Shown: in pieces, positions 9,252 through 17,638 of the stretch
How the letters are laid out: each line of letters begins with the position of its first letter
Position numbering within the stretch: position 1 is the first letter of the stretch
NCBI GenBank assembly: GCA_016207925.1
Contig: JACQZB010000073.1
Location: 1-34,790, forward strand
Direction: 5' to 3'
DNA: 34,790 nucleotides
From: Nitrospinota bacterium
GTDB lineage: Bacteria; Nitrospinota_A; UBA7883
The notes under the pieces: model-generated
What the model was told of the DNA's origin: nothing
Database searches by the model: none
Seen by the model: only the letters and a program-made list of their open reading frames with translations
Translations under genes and position numbers: made by a program

Positions 9252-9278
9252 TGTGGGCATGGCGCGCCGTGCCCCTAC
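9252..9278. repeat. Palindromic repeat element (GGGCATGGCG/CGCCGTGCCC)
   Basis: GTGGGCATGGCGCGCCGTGCCCCTAC, near-perfect palindrome. Confidence 0.55.
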
Positions 9279-9327
9279 CAGCGCGCGCGCGTTGACTTCA
9301 TCCCGCCGCCCGCTCACAATACTTTCC

Positions 9328-10296
9328 ATGAATCAAGGGCCGTTGCTGGAAGTCGAGAAGCTTCGCAAGTATTTTCCCGTCACCTCCGGGGTGTTCTCGC
9401 GCGTGTCGGGCCATGTGCGCGCCGTGGAGGAGGTGAGCTTTTCCATCAATCCCGGTGAAACATTCGGCCTGGTGGGGGAGTCCGGCTGCGGCAAGACCAC
9501 CACCGGCAGGATGATCCTGCGCCTCCTGGAACCCACCGCCGGCTCCGCGCGCTTTGAGGGCGAGGACTTGTTCGCCCTGCCGCCGGAACAGATGCGGGCC
9601 ATGCGCCGCAAATTGCAAATCGTGTTTCAGGACCCTTACGCCTCGCTGAACCCGCGCATGACGGTGGGCGCCGCCGTGGCCGAAGCGTTCCACGCGCACA
9701 ACGTGGGCGCCCCGCGCGACCGGATGGACATGGCGGCGGCGTTACTTGAAAAAGTGGGCCTGGGCGCCGACAGCCTGCGCCGCTACCCGCACGAGTTTTC
9801 CGGCGGCCAGCGTCAGCGCGTGGGCATCGCGCGCGCCCTGGCGCTTCACCCGCGGCTGATCGTGCTTGACGAGCCGGTGTCCGCCCTGGACGTTTCCATC
9901 CAGGCGCAGGTGATCAACCTGTTGCTTTCGCTCCAGCGCGAATACGGCATGGCCTATCTGCTTATCTCGCACGACCTGGGGCTGGTGGAGCATTTGTGCG
10001 ACCGCGTGGCGGTGATGTACCTGGGCCGGATCATGGAAATCGCCCCCGCCGATGTCCTTTACCGCTCCTTTGTCCACCCCTATACCGAGGCGCTGCTTTC
10101 CGCCACGCCCGTGCCCGACCCTTCCGCGAAAACAAAGGGCGCCGCGCTTAAAGGGGAAGCGCCCAGCGCGATGAATCCGCCGCCCGGCTGCGTGTTCAAC
10201 ACCCGTTGCCCCTTGGCAAAGGCGGAATGCAGTCAGGTGATCCCGCCGTTGACCTCGCGCGGCCCCGATCACCTCGCCGCCTGCATCGTGCGATAA
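9328..10296 (+). CDS. Oligopeptide/dipeptide ABC transporter ATP-binding protein (OppF/DppF family)
   Basis: GLVGESGCGKTTTGRMILRL (Walker A), SGGQRQRVGIARALALHPRLIVLDEPVSALD (signature/Walker B), oligopeptide-type C-terminus GCVFNTRCPLAKAEC. Confidence 0.93.
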   Translation: MNQGPLLEVEKLRKYFPVTSGVFSRVSGHVRAVEEVSFSINPGETFGLVGESGCGKTTTGRMILRLLEPTAGSARFEGEDLFALPPEQMRAMRRKLQIVFQDPYASLNPRMTVGAAVAEAFHAHNVGAPRDRMDMAAALLEKVGLGADSLRRYPHEFSGGQRQRVGIARALALHPRLIVLDEPVSALDVSIQAQVINLLLSLQREYGMAYLLISHDLGLVEHLCDRVAVMYLGRIMEIAPADVLYRSFVHPYTEALLSATPVPDPSAKTKGAALKGEAPSAMNPPPGCVFNTRCPLAKAECSQVIPPLTSRGPDHLAACIVR

Positions 10297-10424
10297 TCCC
10301 CGCCATTTCGCCCGCGAATCGCGATATAATGCTTAGTTAATCCGCGCGCGAGGAGGAGGAGTACGGCGCCCATGGGTTTTCAATTAACGAGCCGCCACGC
10401 AATCGCACAGCCGTGGCGCCACTC

Positions 10425-11867
10425 ATGAACAAGCGGCTTCTCATTCCCATGCTTCTGGCGGCGCTGGCCGCCGCGCCCATCGCCGCGGCCTCCATGACCG
10501 AGCGGCTCACCGGCACGATAGACAAGGCGCTGGCGGCCACCTGCGTGGATCCAAGCAAGACGGCGGTTCGCGTGGTGTCCCTCCCCAACGGCGCGCCGTT
10601 GTACGAGCGCAACGCCGTGGAGCCGCTGATGCCCGCCTCGGTGCAAAAACTTTTAGTCACCGCCGCGGCGCTTAACTATATGGGGCCAGACTACCGCTTC
10701 AAAACCACCGTGTCCCATACCGGCGCTCTCGCCAACGGGGTCATCGAGGGCGACTTGTACATCAAGGGGGGCGGCGACCCCAAGTTGACGCCGGAGTCGG
10801 TATGGCTGATGGCGCGCCGGTTAAAACAGGCGGGCGTCAACCGCGTGCGCGGCGCGTTGGTGACCGATTCATCCTTCTTCGACACGCTGGACATCGCCCC
10901 CGCGTGGGACAACCAGCGCTCCCAGCGCGCCTACGACGCCAAGCTGGGCGCCTTGTCGGTGAGTTTTAACGTGGTGGCCGTCCACGTCCTTCCCGGCGAC
11001 CGTCAGGGCGACCCGTTGAAGGCGGCGCTGTTTCCGGAGTCGGATCACTTCGAGTTGGTCAATAATGGGTTCACCGGCGCCCAGCGCGGCGGGCGTTTGA
11101 ACGTATGGCGCGACGCGCGCGACAACCGCTCGCGGGTGGTGGTCAGCGGCTCGATGCCCACCGGCACCAAGGAGCGGGTGGTCTATATCAACGTGGACGA
11201 CCCCGCCCGGTTGGCTTCCTCCGTGTTCCTGAACTACCTGCGCGGCGAGGGAATCGCCGTGGAGCGCGGAGCGCGCGCGGGGCAGACGCCCCCGGAAGCG
11301 GCGCCGTTGTTCACCCACGAGTCCGAGCCGCTGGCGGTGGTGTTGCGGGGCCTGAACAAGCATTCCAACAATTTCACCGCCGAGCAGGTGGCCAAGACCA
11401 TGGCCGCGGAGGTAACCGGCCAACCCGGCAGCCACCAGGCGGCGCTGGAGCTTATTGAAACTTTCCTGCGCGAGCAGGGCGTGCGGCTCGACGGCGTGCG
11501 CCTTGCCGACGCTTCCGGCCTTTCCCGCGACAACCGCATCACCGCCGCCGCCATCACGGACCTGTTGGCGGTCATGCGCCGCCGGTTCGACATCGGGCCG
11601 GATTTCGTCGCTTCGCTGGGCATCATGGGCGTGGACGGCTCGGTGAAGGACCGGATGAAGGGGATGGAGGCGCGCGCCTGGGCAAGGGCCAAGACCGGCA
11701 CCTTGTCGCATGTCAGCGCGCTGGCCGGCTATGTGGCCGATCCGCAAGGCGAACTGTACGCCTTCACCATCATCATGAACGGCGTGAACTGCCATTACCG
11801 CCACGCCGACCAGATCGAAGACGCCATCGTCTCCGCCGTTCGCGGCGTCAACGGCGTCCCTCAATGA
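10425..11867 (+). CDS. dacB: D-alanyl-D-alanine carboxypeptidase/endopeptidase (PBP4 family)
   Basis: MPASVQKLLVTAAAL (SxxK context), KHSNNFTAE (SxN), KTGTLSHVSALAGYV (KTG). Confidence 0.94.
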   Translation: MNKRLLIPMLLAALAAAPIAAASMTERLTGTIDKALAATCVDPSKTAVRVVSLPNGAPLYERNAVEPLMPASVQKLLVTAAALNYMGPDYRFKTTVSHTGALANGVIEGDLYIKGGGDPKLTPESVWLMARRLKQAGVNRVRGALVTDSSFFDTLDIAPAWDNQRSQRAYDAKLGALSVSFNVVAVHVLPGDRQGDPLKAALFPESDHFELVNNGFTGAQRGGRLNVWRDARDNRSRVVVSGSMPTGTKERVVYINVDDPARLASSVFLNYLRGEGIAVERGARAGQTPPEAAPLFTHESEPLAVVLRGLNKHSNNFTAEQVAKTMAAEVTGQPGSHQAALELIETFLREQGVRLDGVRLADASGLSRDNRITAAAITDLLAVMRRRFDIGPDFVASLGIMGVDGSVKDRMKGMEARAWARAKTGTLSHVSALAGYVADPQGELYAFTIIMNGVNCHYRHADQIEDAIVSAVRGVNGVPQ

Positions 11868-13588
11868 TCCCGCCCGCCCGCTGGCGGATACTCCCCGGCG
11901 ACGAAAGCGCGGAACGCGCCCTTGCGGATGAATTGGGCGTAAGCCCCGCCATGGCCCGCCTGTTGGTCAACCGGGGCGCCGCCACGCCGGAATCGGCCCG
12001 CGCTTTCCTCGGCGCCCCGCTCGCCTCCCTGCGCGATCCCATGACGCTGGCGTGCGCTCCCCAGGCCGCCGCGCGACTTGCCTGCGCGGTGGAAAAGGGC
12101 GAGCGCGTCGTGGTGCTTGGCGATTACGACGTGGACGGAATGACGGCTACCGCGCTTATGGTGCGGTTCCTGCGTGGCGTGGGGCAATCGCCGGAGTATT
12201 ACATCCCCTCGCGCGCGGAAGGGCATGGGCTGTCCGTCCCCGCCGTGGAACGGATCATCGAAAACGGCGCCCGGCTGATCGTGACCGTGGACACCGGCGT
12301 GGACGGGGCTGAAGCGACTCAATTCGCCAAGGCGCGCGGCGTGGATGTGATCATCACCGACCATCACCGCCTCAAGGGCGGCCTTCCTCCCGCGTTGGCC
12401 ACCGTCAATCCCACGCGGGCCGATTGCGGATTCGGGTTCAGCGCGCTCTCCGGGGCGGGCGTGGCCTTCCAACTCGCCGCCGCCACCCGCCGCCTTCTGC
12501 GCGAGCGCGGCCGCCCCGCGGAAACACTGCCCAACTTAAAACGCCTGCTTGACCTGGTCGCCTTGGGCTCCGTGGCCGACATGATGCCGTTGGTGGAGGA
12601 TAACCGCATCCTTATCCGGCAAGGTCTGGAGGTCATCAGCTCCGCGCCCAAGGCGGGGATCGCCGCGCTGTGGCGCCTGGCGTCGCGTCAAGGCGCCGTC
12701 ACGGCCAAGGATCTGGCATTTGAACTGGCTCCGCGCCTAAACGCCGCGGGCCGGCTGGGCGATCCGCGCGATGGCGTGGAACTGCTCCTTACCGACGATG
12801 ACACCCGCGCCCGCACGCTCGCCGGCGCGCTGGACGAACTCAACCGTACCCGCAAGCGGGTGCAGGAGGAAACCTTGCAAAGCGCCCTGGCCATTATCGA
12901 AAGCGATGGCAAGGGGCTGGAGGACGCCGTGATCGCCGCGTCCCCCGATTGGAACGCGGGCATCATCGGCGTGGTTGCGGCCAAACTGCTGGAACGCTAC
13001 CGCGCCCCGGTGGCGCTGGTGGCTTTCGAGGAGGGCATGGGCAAGGGATCCGCCCGCTCGCTGCCCGGACTGGACATCACCAGCGCGCTGACTCAATGCG
13101 CGGACCATCTGGAGCGGTTTGGCGGCCACGCGGGCGCGGCGGGCTTTGTGGTGCGCCAGGAACGCTATCCGGCATTCCGCGAGGCGCTGCTGCGGGCCAT
13201 CCGCCAGGCGCGCGATAACGGCGCCGCCGCGGCCCCGCACGAACTGCTCATAGACCTGGAACTCGATCCGGCGCGGGTGGATCATCAGTTCGTCAGCGCC
13301 CTCGCCGCGCTTGAACCGTCCGGCGTGGGCGCGCCGGAGCCGGTGTTCATGGCGCGCGCCATGACACTGCGCGAGCCGCCGCGTTTCATGGGCGCCAAGG
13401 AAGAGCATGTGCGGCTGACCTTCGCCAACCCCGCCGCGCCGCCCGCCGTCGGCTTTTTCATGGCGGAAAAGTTCGCCGTCGGCCCCAATGCCGCCTACGA
13501 CATCGTCTATACGCCTCAATTCAACGTATGGCGCGACAAGGTCAGCGTCCAACTCCGCCTGATAGACGCCCGCCCCGCCTCCGCTTAA
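11864..13588 (+). CDS. recJ: Single-stranded-DNA-specific exonuclease RecJ
   Basis: VVLGDYDVDGMTATALM, DHHRLKGGLPPALATVNP, FELAPRLNAAGRLGDP, FGGHAGAAGF; ATGA overlap with dacB. Confidence 0.96.
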   Translation: MIPPARWRILPGDESAERALADELGVSPAMARLLVNRGAATPESARAFLGAPLASLRDPMTLACAPQAAARLACAVEKGERVVVLGDYDVDGMTATALMVRFLRGVGQSPEYYIPSRAEGHGLSVPAVERIIENGARLIVTVDTGVDGAEATQFAKARGVDVIITDHHRLKGGLPPALATVNPTRADCGFGFSALSGAGVAFQLAAATRRLLRERGRPAETLPNLKRLLDLVALGSVADMMPLVEDNRILIRQGLEVISSAPKAGIAALWRLASRQGAVTAKDLAFELAPRLNAAGRLGDPRDGVELLLTDDDTRARTLAGALDELNRTRKRVQEETLQSALAIIESDGKGLEDAVIAASPDWNAGIIGVVAAKLLERYRAPVALVAFEEGMGKGSARSLPGLDITSALTQCADHLERFGGHAGAAGFVVRQERYPAFREALLRAIRQARDNGAAAAPHELLIDLELDPARVDHQFVSALAALEPSGVGAPEPVFMARAMTLREPPRFMGAKEEHVRLTFANPAAPPAVGFFMAEKFAVGPNAAYDIVYTPQFNVWRDKVSVQLRLIDARPASA

Positions 13589-13610
13589 ATAAATAGCTTT
13601 CACAAAAAGC

Positions 13611-13638
13611 TTGACGAATGTCGCCCCATGGCTACAAT
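13611..13638 (+). promoter_or_regulatory. Strong sigma70-like promoter
   Basis: TTGACG (13611-13616), 16 bp spacer, TACAAT (13633-13638). Confidence 0.65.
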
Positions 13639-13651
13639 AGCATAGAACTAC

Positions 13652-13668
13652 ATAAGTATATTACTTAT
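13652..13668. repeat. Perfect inverted repeat ATAAGTA-TAT-TACTTAT in the 5' leader
   Basis: Directly read; about 14 bp after the -10 box, upstream of the outer-membrane-protein gene. Confidence 0.6.
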
Positions 13669-13723
13669 GAAATAGACTAACGCCATGCCGGTAGTTGGTC
13701 TCAACCGCGAAAGGAGCGGAGCT

Positions 13724-14467
13724 ATGATGAATCGTATTTTCCTCAAAACGGCAGTTTTGGGTTTGGCGCTGGCGCTGTCGGTTTCCGGCATGGCGTGGGC
13801 TACCCCTTCGACACAAATCTGGATTCCCTCCACCGACACGCAGACCACCCGGACCGTTCACCTTGGGGTGGACAACTACACCACTTTTTTCACCAAGGCC
13901 GAAGATGGCGGACGGATGTTCCCCACAACTTACGGCATCACCGCCGGGATTTTTGACTCCTCGCTCCTGGGCGCGGAAATCGGGGTGGATATCCGCGAAC
14001 AAAGCGATGAACCCACCTACTTCAACGGCAAGTTTCAGGTGAAGGAAAATTCGCTTTCCCCCTATATGCCGGCGATCGCGGTGGGCGGCTATGATTTCGG
14101 CACGAAATCGGAAGTCACCAACTACAACATCTTTTACGGGCTGGTGGCCAAAACGTTGCCGGTGATCGGCAGGCTTACCGCCGGTTACTACACGGGCAAC
14201 GACAAGCTGCTCAAGGACTCCGCCGGTGACACCGCCAATCATGGCGTGCTGTTGTCGTGGGACCGCACCATAGCCGAACTGGATGACCGGCTGTGGCTGG
14301 CGGTGGACTACCAAGGCGGGCAGAATTCCTATGGGGCGCTTACGTTTGGGTTCGCGTGGCGTTTTTCGCCCCGCATCAGCGTGATTCTGGGCTACGACAT
14401 TTTTACTGACGAGAAGGTCGCCGGCAAAAACACCGTGACCACGCAGTTCGACATTGACCTGTTCTGA
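13724..14467 (+). CDS. Putative outer-membrane beta-barrel/exported protein
   Basis: Signal peptide MMNRIFLKTAVLGLALALSVSGMAWA; alternating aromatic/beta pattern, ends FDIDLF; AAAGGAG ribosome-binding site. Confidence 0.7.
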   Translation: MMNRIFLKTAVLGLALALSVSGMAWATPSTQIWIPSTDTQTTRTVHLGVDNYTTFFTKAEDGGRMFPTTYGITAGIFDSSLLGAEIGVDIREQSDEPTYFNGKFQVKENSLSPYMPAIAVGGYDFGTKSEVTNYNIFYGLVAKTLPVIGRLTAGYYTGNDKLLKDSAGDTANHGVLLSWDRTIAELDDRLWLAVDYQGGQNSYGALTFGFAWRFSPRISVILGYDIFTDEKVAGKNTVTTQFDIDLF

Positions 14468-14470
14468 TTA

Positions 14471-15019
14471 ATGACCGCCAAAGCCCGTCCGGCGGCGCGA
14501 CACACCTCGTTTCCCTCTCCCCTCGCGGGAGAGGGTGGCGCGAAAGCGCGGGGTGAGGGGGATATTTCCACGCATAAAGCCACTGTGGAAATTTTCTGTG
14601 ACGGCGCCTGCCGGGGCAATCCCGGCCCGGGCGGCTGGGGCGCCGTGTTGCGCTCCAAGGGCCACTACAAGGAACTTTCCGGGTTCAAGGAGCGCACCAC
14701 CAACAACGAGATGGAACTGACCGCCGCCATCGAATCGTTGTCCGCGCTGAAAAACCCCAGCCGCGTCACCGTCACCACGGACAGCGAGTACGTGATGAAG
14801 GGTATGCGCGAGTGGATTCACGGCTGGAAAAAGAACGGCTGGAAAACGTCTGCCAAAAAGCCGGTGAAGAACCAGGAGTTGTGGCAGGCGCTCTCGGCGG
14901 CGGCGGCGCGGCACGAGGTGGACTGGAAATGGGTTCGCGGCCACGCCGGCCATCCGGAGAACGAGCGCGCCGACGCCTTGGCCAACGAGGCGATGGATAG
15001 GGGGTTGGCGGGAAAATGA
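14471..15019 (+). CDS. rnhA: Ribonuclease HI; N-terminal about 35 aa are repeat-encoded or the true start lies downstream
   Basis: [23 protein letters not shown] ... [13 protein letters not shown] ... [24 protein letters not shown] ... [22 protein letters not shown]. Confidence 0.93.
   Translation: MTAKARPAARHTSFPSPLAGEGGAKARGEGDISTHKATVEIFCDGACRGNPGPGGWGAVLRSKGHYKELSGFKERTTNNEMELTAAIESLSALKNPSRVTVTTDSEYVMKGMREWIHGWKKNGWKTSAKKPVKNQELWQALSAAAARHEVDWKWVRGHAGHPENERADALANEAMDRGLAGK
14510..14563 (+). repeat. Interspersed REP-like element inside the rnhA ORF
   Basis: TTTCCCTCTCCCCTCGCGGGAGAGGGTGGCGCGAAAGCGCGGGGTGAGGGGGAT; translates to [18 protein letters not shown]. Confidence 0.85.
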
Positions 15020-15030
15020 AGCTCGTCAGC

Positions 15031-15225
15031 TTATGATCGTGGGTAACGTTGTAGCGCCTCGTCAATATCCTCCGGCTCAAGGTAAGGATAGGCTTTGAGT
15101 ATGCTCTCCTTGGTTTCCCCAGCGGAAAGAAGGCCCAAGAGCCGGGAGACCGGAAACCGTTGTCCCCGGATGCAGGGTTTGCCGGAGCAAACCTCCGGAT
15201 CAACCGTTATTCTGGTGAATTTCAT
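15031..15225 (-). CDS. DUF433 domain protein (putative antitoxin component)
   Basis: ITVDPEVCSGKPCIRGQRFPVSRLLGLLSAGETKESILKAYPYLEPEDIDEALQ: canonical DUF433. Confidence 0.9.
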   Translation of the reverse strand: MKFTRITVDPEVCSGKPCIRGQRFPVSRLLGLLSAGETKESILKAYPYLEPEDIDEALQRYPRS

Positions 15226-15285
15226 GCTTTATCTCCCCGGCGGTTCTCCCACTTTTGCTAAAAAAGAGAAACGATTTTTGTTAAA

Positions 15286-15606
15286 TCAATCCCTGTCCAT
15301 AATGAATCCGCACTGATTACACTTAAATACTTTTTTCTTCATAATTAATAGATATCCGACCAAGCCCCCAACAAGAGAAGAAATGATAATAAACAATGAG
15401 ATTCCGACCCCCAATGTCGTTCCAAGCACCGCTCCAGCGCCAACGGCTGAATCATCCCTAGCTTGTGATATAGCCTCGCCCCCAATCTGGAATGATGCAA
15501 TGCAAGTATTGCCGCCTATGAGCATCCCGACAATTGATGGAACAATGATAATGTAGCCAATCAGGACGACGATTTGTGAAAATCTATATATTGCAGTTGG
15601 AAACAT
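15286..15606 (-). CDS. Hypothetical membrane protein with C-terminal CxxC
   Basis: Two or more TM segments; ends KVFKCNQCGFIMDRD. Confidence 0.55.
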   Translation of the reverse strand: MFPTAIYRFSQIVVLIGYIIIVPSIVGMLIGGNTCIASFQIGGEAISQARDDSAVGAGAVLGTTLGVGISLFIIISSLVGGLVGYLLIMKKKVFKCNQCGFIMDRD

Positions 15607-15636
15607 GGTTTTTTTCCTGCTGACATGCAGAACAAT

Positions 15637-15855
15637 TCAACAATGGAGTAAGCATCGTCCCTCTAAAAATATTTGAAAAATTATAGCATGTTCATGGCTC
15701 TCAACCTTACTCGCCAGCACCAGGGCGCGAACCACCGCCAATACCAGCATCCGGTCGGAGTCCAAGTCACCCCTGGTTTTTCCCGTCACGAAGATACTGA
15801 TCTCACACGCGGCGTCCAGCATGTGACGCAACCGGATCAGGTCATCCGCGCGCAT
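15637..15855 (-). pseudogene. Truncated HepT-like (HEPN/DUF86) toxin
   Basis: DDLIRLRHMLDAACEISIFVTGKTRGDLDSDRMLVLAVVRAL matches the HepT N-terminal half; the catalytic RX4-6H region is missing. Confidence 0.8.
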
Positions 15856-16147
15856 AAATGGTTTTGGCCGTGGCAAGCACGTTTTGACGAAAATACCGGC
15901 TAAGTTCTCCGGGTGTACGTAAATCCACCTTACGGCCCAATAGTTCTGAAAGCTCAGCCTCGATTCCAGCCATGCCGATTAGCCCTATCCGGTGATCCGG
16001 TTCGAATTCCACCAGCAGATCCAGATCGCTTGCGTCCGTAAAATCCTCGCGGAGGACGGAGCCGAAGAACGCCAGCTTATAGATATGGCGCCGCTCGCAT
16101 AATTTGGAGAGCGCTTCCTTGGGGATTTCGATTTCTTTCAGTTTCAT
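15842..16147 (-). CDS. MntA-like minimal nucleotidyltransferase antitoxin
   Basis: AFFGSVLREDFTDASDLDLLVEFE: GSX10DXD MNT motif; overlaps the HepT start. Confidence 0.9.
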   Translation of the reverse strand: MKLKEIEIPKEALSKLCERRHIYKLAFFGSVLREDFTDASDLDLLVEFEPDHRIGLIGMAGIEAELSELLGRKVDLRTPGELSRYFRQNVLATAKTIYARG

Positions 16148-16315
16148 TGTTTTCTTAGCCTAGCCAATAATCAGCATCCGCCAACTCTGGTACAGTCCAA
16201 TTATAATCCCAAGACAGTGAAAGCCGGCAACATCGGGCAAAAAATGAGGATAAAGACGGGGTACCACGCTACGTTTGAGATGCCTGATGCGGGATGTTTT
16301 TCTCCAATCAAGTCC

Positions 16316-17638
16316 TCACAACCCCTCCCGCCACACATCCACCTTCTCCACGGCCCTTGCAATAACGGCGGCGCGGCGCAGGTCGCGCTTTTTTACCGGA
16401 GGCGACAACGGCGGGAACAATGAATAATTGATGTTCGACGGCTGGAAATCGTCACCGCGCGCGGGATCGGTGACATAGGCCAGCAAGGCGCCCAGCGTGG
16501 TTTCCGGCGGCGGCGGAGTAACAGCGCGGCCTGTCATGGCGCCCGCCGCGAACAACCCGGCCAGCATACCCGTCGCCGCTGATTCGGCGTAGCCCTCCAC
16601 TCCGGTGATCTGACCTGCAAAGCGCACTTCGGGACGCCCCTTTACGCTTAAATCGCCATCAAGGTTGCGTGGTCCATTGATAAACGTATTCCGGTGCAGC
16701 GAGCCGTGGCGCAGGAACACCGCGTCACGAAGACCGGGGATCATGCGGAACACCCGCTCCTGCTCCGGGTATGCAAGCCGGGTCTGGAACGCCACCATGC
16801 TGTAGGCGGCGGCATCCACGGTTTCGGGACGTAACTGGACAACGGCGTAGGGGCGGCGGCCCGTGCGCGGATCGGTCAAGCCTACCGGCTTCATGGGGCC
16901 GAAGGCCAGGCTCTCCTCCCCGCGCGAGGCGATGACCTCCACGGGCAGGCAGCCCTCGAAATAGCGCGGCTCCTCGAACGCGCGCAAGGGTGTGGTCCGC
17001 GCCGCCAGAAGCTCCGCGATGAACCGGCGGTACTCCGCCTCGTCCGTGGGCAGGTTCAGGTAGGCGCCGTCGCCGGGCGCGCCGCGCCGGTCCTGGGTGA
17101 ACGCGAAGGAGCGGTCAACGGAATCCGCTTCCACGATGGGCGCGATAGCGTCGTAGAAATACAGCGAGCCGCCCGTCAACACGCCGCGCAACGATTCGGC
17201 CAAGGCGTCCGCGGTCAGCGGGCCGGTAGCGACAATAACCTGATCGTAGCTTTCGGGAATCGCGGTGATCTCCCGCCGGACAAGGTTGATGGCCGGATGC
17301 GTTTCAATCATCCGCGTGACCATGCGGCCCATCTGTTCGCGATCCACGGCCAGGGCGCTGCCCGCGGGGACGCGGCAGGCGCGCGCGGACTCGATCACCA
17401 ATGAGCCGAGCGCGGCCATTTCTTCTTTCAACTCGCCGGCGGGGGTAGAGGGGTCTTCGGACTTGAGTGAGTTGGAGCAGACCAGTTCGGCCAGATGAGC
17501 GGTTTGATGGGCGGGGGTCATGCGCGTGGGGCGCATCTCGAAAAGATCAACCGTGACGCCCGGCGCGCGGCGGACGATTTGCCATGCCGCTTCGCAGCCG
17601 GCCAGTCCGCCGCCGATAACCGCGGCGCGCTTGTTCAA
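16316..17638 (-). CDS. trmFO: Methylenetetrahydrofolate-tRNA-(uracil-5-)-methyltransferase TrmFO
   Basis: AAVIGGGLAGCEAAWQI, FEMRPTRMTPAHQTAHLAELVCSNSLKS, YFEGCLPVEVIASRGEESLAFGPMKPVGL; TTG start overlapping the topA TGA. Confidence 0.95.
   Translation of the reverse strand: MNKRAAVIGGGLAGCEAAWQIVRRAPGVTVDLFEMRPTRMTPAHQTAHLAELVCSNSLKSEDPSTPAGELKEEMAALGSLVIESARACRVPAGSALAVDREQMGRMVTRMIETHPAINLVRREITAIPESYDQVIVATGPLTADALAESLRGVLTGGSLYFYDAIAPIVEADSVDRSFAFTQDRRGAPGDGAYLNLPTDEAEYRRFIAELLAARTTPLRAFEEPRYFEGCLPVEVIASRGEESLAFGPMKPVGLTDPRTGRRPYAVVQLRPETVDAAAYSMVAFQTRLAYPEQERVFRMIPGLRDAVFLRHGSLHRNTFINGPRNLDGDLSVKGRPEVRFAGQITGVEGYAESAATGMLAGLFAAGAMTGRAVTPPPPETTLGALLAYVTDPARGDDFQPSNINYSLFPPLSPPVKKRDLRRAAVIARAVEKVDVWREGL

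Noticed and set aside
16148-16315. tRNA or ncRNA gene in the gap between mntA and trmFO
   Set aside because: No cloverleaf, T-loop consensus or strong structure could be read from the sequence.
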